Part shown: positions 1-6,849 of the stretch, in pieces
How the letters are laid out: each line of letters starts with the position of its first letter
How positions within the stretch are numbered: the first letter of the stretch is position 1
DNA from: Candidatus Nitrosopumilus sp.
GTDB taxonomy: Archaea; Thermoproteota; Nitrososphaeria; Nitrososphaerales; Nitrosopumilaceae
DNA length: 7,398 nucleotides
Reading direction: 5' to 3'
Assembly (NCBI GenBank): GCA_013203245.1
Contig: JABMOR010000016.1
Span: 1 to 7,398 of the forward strand
Notes under the pieces: generated by a model
What the model was told of the DNA's origin: nothing
Database searches by the model: none
Seen by the model: only the letters and a program-made list of their open reading frames with translations
Translations under genes and position numbers: made by a program

Positions 1-1956
1 CCATTAACTTATTCTGAATTAAAATCCTTGGCTGGTTTCAAATCAAAAAAAGAAAGTGGAAAATTTGCATACCACTTGAGAAAATTACTTAGACAATCAC
101 TTGTTGCATTAAATAAATCTGAAAGACGTTATACTATTACAAATCTTGGAAAACTTGTTTTGAGTTTAGCAAGACAAATTGAGGAAAGATCAATTATTGA
201 AAGCGGAAAGATGTATGTTAGAACATCATCTGAATCAATTGAAGAATTCAACTCACATAAAATTATTCAATCTCTAGTGAGAGAAGGAAGCCTTCCACTA
301 GAACTAGCACAAAAAATTACTGAAGAAGTTGAAAATAGAATTTACAAATATCAGACAACCTATCTAACAGGCGCATTAATCAGAGAAATGGTCAATTCTG
401 TCCTGCTTGAGCATGGACATGAAGAATATAGGAACAAACTTGCACGCCTAGGTATGCCTGTTTATGATGTTCAAGAGATGATCTCCAATCTAGACGATGT
501 AGATAACGGTGCTGAGGGATTATTATTCAATGCTGGACAGAGAGTATTTGCTGAACATCTTCTTACAAATGTTTTACCTAAAGATGTAGCAGACTCACAT
601 CTTTCTGGCGACTTACACATTTCTAATCCTGGAATTTGGTCTATGATTCCTGATACAATATTTGTTAACATTAAAGAATTAATTGAAGATGGTGTTGATC
701 TTGGTGGAAAATATCTTGATGTATCAAGAATGTCTACATCAAAACAATTAGATGAAATTACAAGTTCACTATCTGTAGTTATTGCTCTACTTTCAAAAGA
801 AGCTTCACAAGAAATTGTTTTTGATGGGTTAGTTCCATTATTTGCAAAACATTTAAAATCTATTCCAGAACTAGAACAAAAATTAACTGATGCATTTGCA
901 ACTTCATCAACAACTTCTAAATATAATAAAAATAGTACCACCATTTCAATTCGTTTACAATTAGGAACTGATACAAAAATAATTAATGCAATTATCAATG
1001 CATACAAAAATTATACAAAAATTACACCAATTCCAAAAATTGGTTTGATAATTGATACTGATAAAGGAAAGATTACTGATGTATCACAAGCAGCAGCCGA
1101 AATTCTATCACTGGGTGGAAAAGTAATGTTTGCTAAAGGTCAAACATCTAGTCATGGTATTACAAATGGTTCTACTAAGACATCTGGTCCTCTTTCAATT
1201 ACCTTACAATCTGTCTCAATTAATCTTCCAAGATTAGCATTTGAATCAAACAAAGATGAAACTTACTTTAGGGCAAGACTCGCTTTATTGATGAAACCAG
1301 CTTTGGTTTCTATGGCATTAAGAAAGAAATCGATCTCAGATCTTACACGAAGAGGACTCAATCCAATACTTGCAAAGAATACACAATACATGCAGAGGAG
1401 TTCTGTATCTCTTGTTGTAAACTTGGTAGGACTCAAAGAGGCTGTCTTTAACATACTTGGATTTCAAAATAATAAAGAAGGACGCGATATTCTTTACAAA
1501 GTCATTGAAACTGCAGTAGACGTTAGTGCCAAAAAAGGCAAAGAATTAGGCGACACAGTGGCTATTTCTATGACTGAAACTGAAGGATCTGCCCGTTTTG
1601 CAACCCTTGATGGTGAGAAATATGGCAAAAATTCCAGTCTAAATTCCATGGATGCTGATTACTATTCTCAAGGTATTGTAGTTGATGCTTCAGAAGTTTC
1701 TAACTATACAACAAAAAGTGAGCCTATCTCTGAGTGTAACAAACTCTCAAAATTACTTAATGGTGGCTTACTAGTAACATTACAAATTGATAAAAACGCA
1801 AAAGTTGAGGATATTAAAAAATCAATAGAGAAAACATCTGAACTAACACCTTCCTTCAAACCTGTTAGACCTACTTCAATCTGTGGTGAATGTGGTTTTA
1901 AAGATGAACCATTTGATGACAAGTGTCCAAAATGCAAGTCCCCTTACGTCGTCTGA
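1..1956 (+). CDS. Winged-helix / ATP-cone / catalytically degenerate NrdD-like protein, putative nucleotide-sensing regulator (5' partial)
   Basis: The reading frame is open from base 1, so the gene starts outside the window; the in-frame TTG at 28 lies inside a folded domain and is not the start. Numbering from base 1 (651 visible residues): residues 1-67 resemble an ArsR-type winged helix (PLTYSELKS, then a helix with HLRKLL, then the wing YTITNLGK). Residues 71-151 are an ATP-cone, the domain that binds ATP/dATP in reductases and in NrdR. Residues about 155-620 follow the class III reductase (NrdD) fold: HLSGDLHISNPG at 200 matches the family's HLSGDIHIHDL, INLPR at 407-411 precedes an acidic stretch, and RFATLDGEKYG and a YYSQG segment match later NrdD blocks. 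The C-terminus is a Cys4 zinc ribbon (C628, C631, C642, C645). The only other visible cysteine is C579, so no finger-loop thiyl cysteine is present, and the protein stops six residues after the ribbon, where NrdD would carry its RVxGY glycyl-radical motif. No activase gene (nrdG) is nearby. Inference: an enzyme-derived regulator, plausibly of the reductase gene downstream. The domain reading is strong; the regulatory role is a hypothesis. Confidence 0.85.
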   Translation, partial: PLTYSELKSLAGFKSKKESGKFAYHLRKLLRQSLVALNKSERRYTITNLGKLVLSLARQIEERSIIESGKMYVRTSSESIEEFNSHKIIQSLVREGSLPLELAQKITEEVENRIYKYQTTYLTGALIREMVNSVLLEHGHEEYRNKLARLGMPVYDVQEMISNLDDVDNGAEGLLFNAGQRVFAEHLLTNVLPKDVADSHLSGDLHISNPGIWSMIPDTIFVNIKELIEDGVDLGGKYLDVSRMSTSKQLDEITSSLSVVIALLSKEASQEIVFDGLVPLFAKHLKSIPELEQKLTDAFATSSTTSKYNKNSTTISIRLQLGTDTKIINAIINAYKNYTKITPIPKIGLIIDTDKGKITDVSQAAAEILSLGGKVMFAKGQTSSHGITNGSTKTSGPLSITLQSVSINLPRLAFESNKDETYFRARLALLMKPALVSMALRKKSISDLTRRGLNPILAKNTQYMQRSSVSLVVNLVGLKEAVFNILGFQNNKEGRDILYKVIETAVDVSAKKGKELGDTVAISMTETEGSARFATLDGEKYGKNSSLNSMDADYYSQGIVVDASEVSNYTTKSEPISECNKLSKLLNGGLLVTLQIDKNAKVEDIKKSIEKTSELTPSFKPVRPTSICGECGFKDEPFDDKCPKCKSPYVV

Positions 1957-1991
1957 AAATCGTAAATGAAAACCTAGTTCCGATCATCGTT

Positions 1992-2002
1992 TAAAACTTT
2001 TT
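1992..2002 (+). terminator. Possible T-rich terminator after the NrdD-like gene
   Basis: A short T-rich tract containing TTTAAAACTTTTT lies about 35 bp after the stop codon of the upstream gene. Archaeal termination often uses simple oligo-T tracts without a hairpin, so this could end that transcript. It sits inside the candidate operator array, so its T content may have another explanation. Confidence 0.25.
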
Positions 2003-2033
2003 GATCAATTTCAGATATCGCGATCGTCATTAC

Positions 2034-2043
2034 CTGTTAACAG
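2034..2043. repeat. Perfect 10-bp palindrome CTGTTAACAG
   Basis: CTGTTAACAG is a perfect inverted repeat with no spacer, overlapping the fourth GATC site of the array by one base. With no loop it is a better candidate for a dimer-binding DNA site than for an RNA hairpin. A 10-bp palindrome can occur by chance; its position in the nrdJ upstream region is what makes it worth recording. Confidence 0.35.
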
Positions 2044-2177
2044 ATCAGTTCTGAAAAAAGTACTGTACGATCATCGTTATGAATTTATGAAAAATCTCTA
2101 TTGTAAGACCACTCCAACGTTGATTGTAGCATTGTCAACTTTATTGAATCAAAGTTTTGAGAAAATTCGACAAATAG

Positions 2178-2183
2178 TTTATA
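2178..2183 (+). promoter_or_regulatory. Candidate TATA box for nrdJ
   Basis: TTTATA lies about 36-41 bp before the chosen nrdJ ATG. Archaeal transcription starts roughly 25 bp downstream of TATA, which would give a short leader beginning about where the GGGGAG ribosome binding site lies. A second AT-rich candidate (AATTTATG, about 2082-2089) directly abuts the GATC array and would give a leader of about 110 nt. The sequence alone does not decide between them. Confidence 0.3.
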
Positions 2184-2206
2184 CCATCTATAATTCTAAT
2201 CTCTAC

Positions 2207-2212
2207 GGGGAG
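2207..2212 (+). promoter_or_regulatory. Shine-Dalgarno site GGGGAG that fixes the nrdJ start
   Basis: GGGGAG lies six bases before the ATG at 2219, an ideal spacing for pairing with the 3' end of 16S rRNA. It supports this ATG over the in-frame ATG at 2087, which would add 44 residues with no resemblance to the reductase family. Confidence 0.6.
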
Positions 2213-2218
2213 ATTATA

Positions 2219-4870
2219 ATGGACAATTCACAAATAGAAAGTACGATCAATGAGATCCGTAAACGCAGTGGTACAGTCACTGCTTTCAATAAAGATAAAA
2301 TTTCAAATGCCATATTTCGGGCATTGGCAGCCACCTCTAAAGCCGACCGTGGAGTAGCCGACAAACTAGCACAAGATGTAGTTAACAAGTTAGTAGAGCA
2401 AGGATTTACAAGCTCTAGAGCACCTACAGTTGAAGATATTCAAGATATTGTAGAATCAACTTTAATCGATAGCGGCAATAGCGATATTGCAAAAGCATAC
2501 ATCGTTTACAGACATGAACGAAGAAAATTAAGAGACGAAAAAATGAAGGTTTTAAATCTTAAAGTCCTTGATCCAGTCTCCAAAAAATTTGATTTGAACT
2601 GTCTGAGAGTATTAGCCTCAAGATATCTTTTCAGAAATGGAAAAAGTGAGATTATTGAATCACCAACTCAAATGTTTGAAAGAGTCGCAATTCTAGTCGG
2701 AATTGGTGATATGCTATATGATTCACAAATTTTTGACAAATCTGGAAATAATAAACAGGATGTAGATGAAGCAAAATCTTATCTTGAAAAACTAGATGCT
2801 TTTGATTATAAATTCAAAGTTGGAGATTATTTCTTCAATAAATGGCATTTTAGATCTTTAATCACTCACTATGTGACCCTTGCAAACAAAGGTCAGATGA
2901 AAATAAGTTTCAAAGATCTATTGACATTACTAGCCGGAAAAAAACTCGAAAGTTATGCAGATAAAATCACTGAATACTTTACAATGATGACTGGACAAGA
3001 TTTCCTACCAAATTCACCAACCATGATGAATGCTGGTGGAAGACTAGGACAACTTTCAGCATGCTTTGTACTTGGTATGGATGATGGCATGGAAGAAATC
3101 ATGAAAACTACTTCTGATGCAGCATTAATCTTCAAGTCCGGTGGTGGAGTTGGAATCAACTACTCTAATCTTCGTGAAGAAGGTGACATTGTAGCATCAA
3201 CTTCTGGTGTTGCATCTGGCCCAGTATCTTTCATGAATATCATCAATACTGTCACTGAAGTTGTAAAACAAGGTGGTAAAAGACGTGGTGCAAACATGGG
3301 AATCATTGAAGCATGGCATCCTGATGTTGAAAAATTCATTACAAACAAAACAGAACCAGGTGTTCTAGAAAATTTCAATGTAAGTGTTGGAATCTGGGAA
3401 GACTTTTGGAATGCACTTGTTAATACTACTGATGGTAACTATGTTTTACGTAGTCCACGTGACAGAAAACCTGTAAAAGAAATCAATGCACATCAACTAA
3501 TTGATCTAATTGCATTATCTGCATGGAAGAGTGCAGAACCTGGTTTGATCTTCTTTGATCAAATTAACAAATACAATGTATTTGCTAAAGCAAGAAAAGC
3601 ACCACTTAGAGCTACAAATCCATGCGGCGAACAAAGTCTCTATCCATACGAATCATGTAACTTGGGTTCTATCAATCTAGTAAATCTTGCAAAAAGACAA
3701 GCAGATGGATCCTATGAATTTGATTGGCAAGGATATGAAGAGATTATCAGAAAGACAACAAGATTCTTGGATAACATTATTGATGTCAATAATTATCCAG
3801 TACCAGAAATTAGTGTAGCCTCAAAAGAGTCTAGAAGAATTGGACTTGGAGTGATGGGAGTAGCTGATTTGTTGTACAGATTGAAAATCCCATATAATTC
3901 TCAAGAAGGATATGAACTTCAATCAAAACTCTCTGAAGCCCTAACATACTATTCTATGGAAGAAAGTGTTTCACTTTCAAGATCTCGTGGTGAATTCACA
4001 CTTTGCGCAAAGACAGAATATCCTGAAGGAAAGATTCCAATATCTGGCTACTATGAGAAATCAAAAGAATCTCATTCGTATGAATGGGAGCCACTCATTG
4101 AAGAAATCAAAAAACATGGTATTAGAAATGTCTTAACTACCACAGTAGCACCAACTGGAACACTATCTATGATTGCAGACTGTTCAAACGGAATGGAACC
4201 TGCATTTGCTTTAGTGTTTGAAAAGAGAGTTACTGTTGGAAGATTCTTCTATACAAACAAGATTCTTGAAGACGCCCTCAAAGAAGAAGGTCTCTACTCA
4301 GATGAGATTCTTGAAAAGATTGCAGATAACTATGGTTCAGTGAAAGGATTGGAAGAAATTCCACAATGGATGCAAGATGTCTTTGTTACAGCAATGGATA
4401 TCCATTGGGCTGATCATCTAATGGCTCAAGGTGTATGGCAAGATTGGATTGGAAATGCAATTGCAAAAACAATCAACATGCCTTATGATGTAACAGTTGA
4501 TGATGTCAAATCTGCATATCTGTTAGCACACGAAATTGGTCTAAAAGGAATGACTGTATATCGTGATGGTTCAAGACACAAACAAGTTCTTCACATGACA
4601 AGTGAGAATGCAACAAAGACATTTGAGGTAACACCAAGTGAGTACATGACAGCATTTGTTAATGGAAATATCACAAATCCATACATTAAATCTCAAGTTG
4701 GTGCTTCATTAGCATTAAAAGTTCATGATGAAGAAATCAAAATTGAACCTAAAATTCAAGAACAGGTTTCTGAAGATCGTCTATGTCCAACATGTAAAAA
4801 CACTCTAGTCTTTGTAGAGGGTTGTAGTATGTGTATTGAATGTGGCTACAGTGGTTGTACTTCTGGATAA
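2219..4870 (+). CDS. nrdJ: Adenosylcobalamin-dependent (class II) ribonucleotide reductase NrdJ
   Basis: Reduces ribonucleotides to deoxyribonucleotides in the cytoplasm using a radical generated from adenosylcobalamin, so it needs neither oxygen nor a separate radical subunit. Predicted length is 883 residues. Residues about 12-105 are an N-terminal ATP-cone, the allosteric dATP/ATP activity switch. The catalytic barrel follows: FLPNSPTMMNAGG, then SACF with C282, FKSGGGVGINYS, the substrate-loop motif N467-P-C469-G-E471 carrying the thiyl cysteine and its N/E partners, C480 in YESCNLGSINL, and PTGT at 645-648 for phosphate binding. C282 and C480 would form the redox pair. The 11-residue gap from C469 to C480 is typical of class II enzymes. 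The C-terminus is a cysteine cluster (C856, C859, C869, C872, C875, C880) that likely binds zinc and shuttles reducing equivalents from thioredoxin. The start is chosen from the Shine-Dalgarno site and the position of the ATP-cone. All catalytic residues are present. Regulation may involve the GATC repeat array upstream. Confidence 0.96.
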   Translation: MDNSQIESTINEIRKRSGTVTAFNKDKISNAIFRALAATSKADRGVADKLAQDVVNKLVEQGFTSSRAPTVEDIQDIVESTLIDSGNSDIAKAYIVYRHERRKLRDEKMKVLNLKVLDPVSKKFDLNCLRVLASRYLFRNGKSEIIESPTQMFERVAILVGIGDMLYDSQIFDKSGNNKQDVDEAKSYLEKLDAFDYKFKVGDYFFNKWHFRSLITHYVTLANKGQMKISFKDLLTLLAGKKLESYADKITEYFTMMTGQDFLPNSPTMMNAGGRLGQLSACFVLGMDDGMEEIMKTTSDAALIFKSGGGVGINYSNLREEGDIVASTSGVASGPVSFMNIINTVTEVVKQGGKRRGANMGIIEAWHPDVEKFITNKTEPGVLENFNVSVGIWEDFWNALVNTTDGNYVLRSPRDRKPVKEINAHQLIDLIALSAWKSAEPGLIFFDQINKYNVFAKARKAPLRATNPCGEQSLYPYESCNLGSINLVNLAKRQADGSYEFDWQGYEEIIRKTTRFLDNIIDVNNYPVPEISVASKESRRIGLGVMGVADLLYRLKIPYNSQEGYELQSKLSEALTYYSMEESVSLSRSRGEFTLCAKTEYPEGKIPISGYYEKSKESHSYEWEPLIEEIKKHGIRNVLTTTVAPTGTLSMIADCSNGMEPAFALVFEKRVTVGRFFYTNKILEDALKEEGLYSDEILEKIADNYGSVKGLEEIPQWMQDVFVTAMDIHWADHLMAQGVWQDWIGNAIAKTINMPYDVTVDDVKSAYLLAHEIGLKGMTVYRDGSRHKQVLHMTSENATKTFEVTPSEYMTAFVNGNITNPYIKSQVGASLALKVHDEEIKIEPKIQEQVSEDRLCPTCKNTLVFVEGCSMCIECGYSGCTSG

Positions 4871-4885
4871 TCAACAGAATCACAA

Positions 4886-4908
4886 CTCTTTTACTTTCTT
4901 TTCTTTTT
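4886..4908 (+). terminator. T-rich terminator after nrdJ
   Basis: A pyrimidine tract of broken T runs (4-5 T each) starts 15 bp after the nrdJ stop and ends just before the next gene. No hairpin is seen. This fits an archaeal oligo-T terminator. The gap to the next start is only 46 bp, so some readthrough into the next gene is possible. Confidence 0.5.
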
Positions 4909-4916
4909 GAACCTAC

Positions 4917-6032
4917 ATGGATAAAAAATTCCTAGGCATAATTGTAGGCATAGGAATTGTCATTGCTACAATTGCATTGGGTTTGAGCATTTCTACTAAT
5001 ACTATTTCACCTCAACAGACAAATGAAAAAATTGGTCTTGTAATTAATTCACCCAACCAATCAACTACCTTACAAGAATTAGATACTGTTTATTCCCAAG
5101 CATCTGATTCTGGAATTGGAAGAAGTAATGTCTATCTTTTTTGGAATTTAGTTGAACCAGTACGTGGGGAATTTGATTGGCAACAATCAGATATTTTGAT
5201 GGGCCTAAATGAAAAAAATAATCTCAAAGTTACTCTATACTTTTCTATAATCAATGGTGAAACACTTGGGCCTTTCCCCAATTGGATTGGAAATCCATCT
5301 ATCAATTCTATAGGTGAAGATAGAGTTGTTAGTGTACTTGATGAAATATTGTCAAGGTATGATATTGTAGATACTGTAATTCTTGCGGGACAAACAGAAT
5401 TACAATTTCGTTTTAATGAACAAAATATTCCTGTCTACAAAGAACTATTCAATGGTGTATATGATAAAATTAAATCAAAACACCCTGATGTAAAAATAGG
5501 AAACGCATTTGCGTTAGATCAAGTTTTAAATAAAAATCTACGATATATCGTAACTGAATTATCTATTGGTGATTTTATTGCTTTTTCATATTCTCCAGTT
5601 GATACATTAAATGATATTGTAAAAACTCCACAACAAGCAAAAGAAGAATTACAACAGATATTTGATTTGGCAGGTGACAAAAAAGTGGGAGTTTTTGAAA
5701 TTAGTTGGAGCACTTCTGATTTTGTTGGAGGAAATGAAACTGCACAAACAGAATTTCTAAAAAAATCCTTTGAATTTTACACTGAAAATGAATCTCAAAT
5801 AGAATTTTTTACTTGGTATAGACAATATGACCGTCCTGAAGGAACATGTATAGTTGAAGCTCCGATAATTGGAGATGATACTCTTACAATTGGGGGTTCT
5901 GGTTTGGGAACTAGCGAACATGTAGTAGAGAGATTAAGTCATTACATTTGTAGTGCAGGTATGATCAACAACGATGGCAATCCTAAATCAAGTTGGAATG
6001 AATTTAAGAAGCAAATTGAAATGATGAACTAA
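4917..6032 (+). CDS. Membrane-anchored TIM-barrel glycoside hydrolase-like protein (clan GH-A type)
   Basis: 371 residues. Two lysines (K3, K4) are followed by a hydrophobic segment at about residues 5-27 with no signal-peptidase site that I can recognise, so it is probably an N-terminal anchor with the rest outside the cell membrane. The remainder reads as a beta/alpha barrel with clan GH-A hallmarks: FWNLVEPVRGEFDW around residues 75-88 (W76, N77, E80), a strand ending in ILAGQTEL with E161 at the acid/base position, and VGVFEISWST with E261 at the nucleophile position. The 100-residue gap between the two glutamates is reasonable for strands 4 and 7. Two cysteines (C311, C345) could form an extracellular disulfide. 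I cannot assign a family number or substrate; S-layer glycans or extracellular polysaccharide are guesses from location. The acid/base segment lacks the usual Asn before Glu, so a non-catalytic sugar-binding role is possible. The next gene, nep1, begins one base after the stop. Confidence 0.7.
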   Translation: MDKKFLGIIVGIGIVIATIALGLSISTNTISPQQTNEKIGLVINSPNQSTTLQELDTVYSQASDSGIGRSNVYLFWNLVEPVRGEFDWQQSDILMGLNEKNNLKVTLYFSIINGETLGPFPNWIGNPSINSIGEDRVVSVLDEILSRYDIVDTVILAGQTELQFRFNEQNIPVYKELFNGVYDKIKSKHPDVKIGNAFALDQVLNKNLRYIVTELSIGDFIAFSYSPVDTLNDIVKTPQQAKEELQQIFDLAGDKKVGVFEISWSTSDFVGGNETAQTEFLKKSFEFYTENESQIEFFTWYRQYDRPEGTCIVEAPIIGDDTLTIGGSGLGTSEHVVERLSHYICSAGMINNDGNPKSSWNEFKKQIEMMN

Positions 6033-6033
6033 A

Positions 6034-6702
6034 ATGATTTCTTTAATTTTATCTGAATCCTCATTAGAGTTAGTTCCATCTGAATTAGAACATCACCCAT
6101 CAGTAATTTCACATGCAAGAAAACTAGGAAAATATCCATCAGAAATCTTACTAGATAATTCATGGCATTTTGCAGCTATGAAAGGAATTGAAAATGAAAT
6201 GAAAAGAGGAAGACCAGATCTAGTACATTTTTCAATACTTGAAGCTACAACCATTCCATTATACCTTCAAAATAAAATTAAACTTTATGTTCATACCCTT
6301 GATGATAAAGTAATATCTTTTGGAAAAAATGTTCATATTCCTAAATCATATCATAGATTTGAAGGAGTTATAGAGAAATTGTATCAAGAAAAAGAAATTA
6401 CAACCAATGACGATGTTTTATTGAAAATTGAAGAAAAAACATTTTCTGAACTACTTGATGAGATAAATCCATCAAAAGTATTTGGTTTTTCTACAAAAGG
6501 TACTAAGAGTACGTATGAAAAAATTGCAAAGGAGATCACTGATGATACATGTATTGTTGTTGGAGGATTCCAAAAGGGACATTTCTCTGATTCAGTTGAA
6601 ACAAAAATAACAGATCTTTATTCTGTTGGTGATGAATCATTTGAAGGACATGTTGTGGTTGCCAGAATGCTCTACGAGTACGAAAAAACCATTTTTATGT
6701 AG
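6034..6702 (+). CDS. nep1: 16S rRNA pseudouridine-N1-methyltransferase Nep1 (SPOUT family)
   Basis: 222 residues, the usual length for archaeal Nep1 (EMG1 in eukaryotes). The family methylates N1 of a pseudouridine in the small-subunit rRNA with S-adenosylmethionine and assists small-subunit assembly. Visible signatures are LLDNSWHFAAMK near residue 39, the RNA-contacting RGRPDLVHF at 58-66, YVHTLDDKVISF, IPKSYHRFEGVIEKL, and the SPOUT-knot loop VVGGFQKGHFS with G177 and G178, where the cofactor binds. The knot is the C-terminal part, as expected. The ATG comes one base after the TAA of the glycosidase-like gene and no strong Shine-Dalgarno site precedes it, so translation is probably coupled to that gene. 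A tRNA gene begins 22 bp after the stop. The identification is firm; the exact modified base in this organism is inferred from the family. Confidence 0.93.
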   Translation: MISLILSESSLELVPSELEHHPSVISHARKLGKYPSEILLDNSWHFAAMKGIENEMKRGRPDLVHFSILEATTIPLYLQNKIKLYVHTLDDKVISFGKNVHIPKSYHRFEGVIEKLYQEKEITTNDDVLLKIEEKTFSELLDEINPSKVFGFSTKGTKSTYEKIAKEITDDTCIVVGGFQKGHFSDSVETKITDLYSVGDESFEGHVVVARMLYEYEKTIFM

Positions 6703-6724
6703 GAAATAAAATTTTCAATTTATT

Positions 6725-6798
6725 GCAGTCATAGTATAGCCTGGTTAGTATTCGGGGTTTCCAACCCTGTGACGCGGGTCCGAATCCCGCTGACTGCA
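6725..6798 (+). tRNA. tRNA-Gly (anticodon UCC)
   Basis: A complete cloverleaf can be drawn. The acceptor stem is GCAGTCA (6725-6731) with TGACTGC (6791-6797), discriminator A6798. The D stem is GTAT (6734-6737) with GTAT (6748-6751), two of its four pairs being G-U, and the loop has the conserved GG at 6743-6744. The anticodon stem is CGGGG (6753-6757) with CCCTG (6765-6769), including one G-U pair. The loop TTTCCAA puts TCC at 6760-6762, reading glycine GGA/GGG. The variable loop is 4 nt. The T stem is GCGGG (6774-6778) with CCCGC (6786-6790), loop TCCGAAT. CCA is not encoded and there is no intron. Shifting the anticodon arm by one base would give a Trp CCA anticodon but creates a G-G mismatch, so Gly is preferred. 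Confidence 0.92.
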
Positions 6799-6849
6799 CT
6801 TTTCAATCTTTATGAGAACCAATTTTTAGGTGTAATTTTAGATTATACT

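Larger units (their letters stand above)
1981..2078 (+). promoter_or_regulatory. Tandem array of five GATC-centred repeats, candidate operator of nrdJ
   Basis: Five GATC tetramers begin at 1982, 2003, 2022, 2043 and 2069, giving spacings of 21, 19, 21 and 26 bp, close to two turns of B-DNA. The flanks are also alike: sites 1 and 5 share the identical 11-mer CGATCATCGTT (1981-1991 and 2068-2078), site 3 is CGATCGTCATT, and sites 2 and 4 are weaker (TGATCAATTTC, AGATCAGTTCT). The rough consensus is GATCRNYNTT, all in one orientation. The core CGAT-C-ATCG of sites 1 and 5 is itself an inverted repeat, extended to 11 bp at site 5 (2067-2077). GATC is much sparser in the neighbouring coding DNA. 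Position between a putative DNA-binding NrdD-like protein and nrdJ suggests an operator, but the binding protein is unknown. No cobalamin-riboswitch B12 box or bacterial NrdR box was recognised here. Confidence 0.5.

Noticed and set aside
28..30. TTG as start codon of the first gene
   Set aside because: The frame is open to base 1 and the residues before it continue the winged-helix pattern, so the gene begins outside the window.
471..1007. Minus-strand open frame of 178 residues, and other antisense frames inside the first gene, nrdJ and the glycosidase-like gene
   Set aside because: They lie wholly opposite well-supported coding sequences, show no recognisable domain and are typical shadow frames.
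1..1956. Calling the first gene a functional anaerobic ribonucleoside-triphosphate reductase
   Set aside because: No finger-loop cysteine and no C-terminal glycyl-radical motif are present, and there is no activase gene nearby.
1957..2218. Cobalamin riboswitch or bacterial NrdR box ahead of nrdJ
   Set aside because: Neither a B12-box-like sequence nor the NrdR palindrome pattern was recognised; the repeats present are GATC-centred and different.
6753..6770. Reading the tRNA as tRNA-Trp (CCA)
   Set aside because: The required one-base shift of the anticodon arm puts a G-G mismatch in the stem; the Gly UCC fold pairs all five positions.
6769..6849. Upstream GTG start for rnp4 at 6769
   Set aside because: It lies within the tRNA-Gly gene and the added residues translate tRNA and leader sequence.
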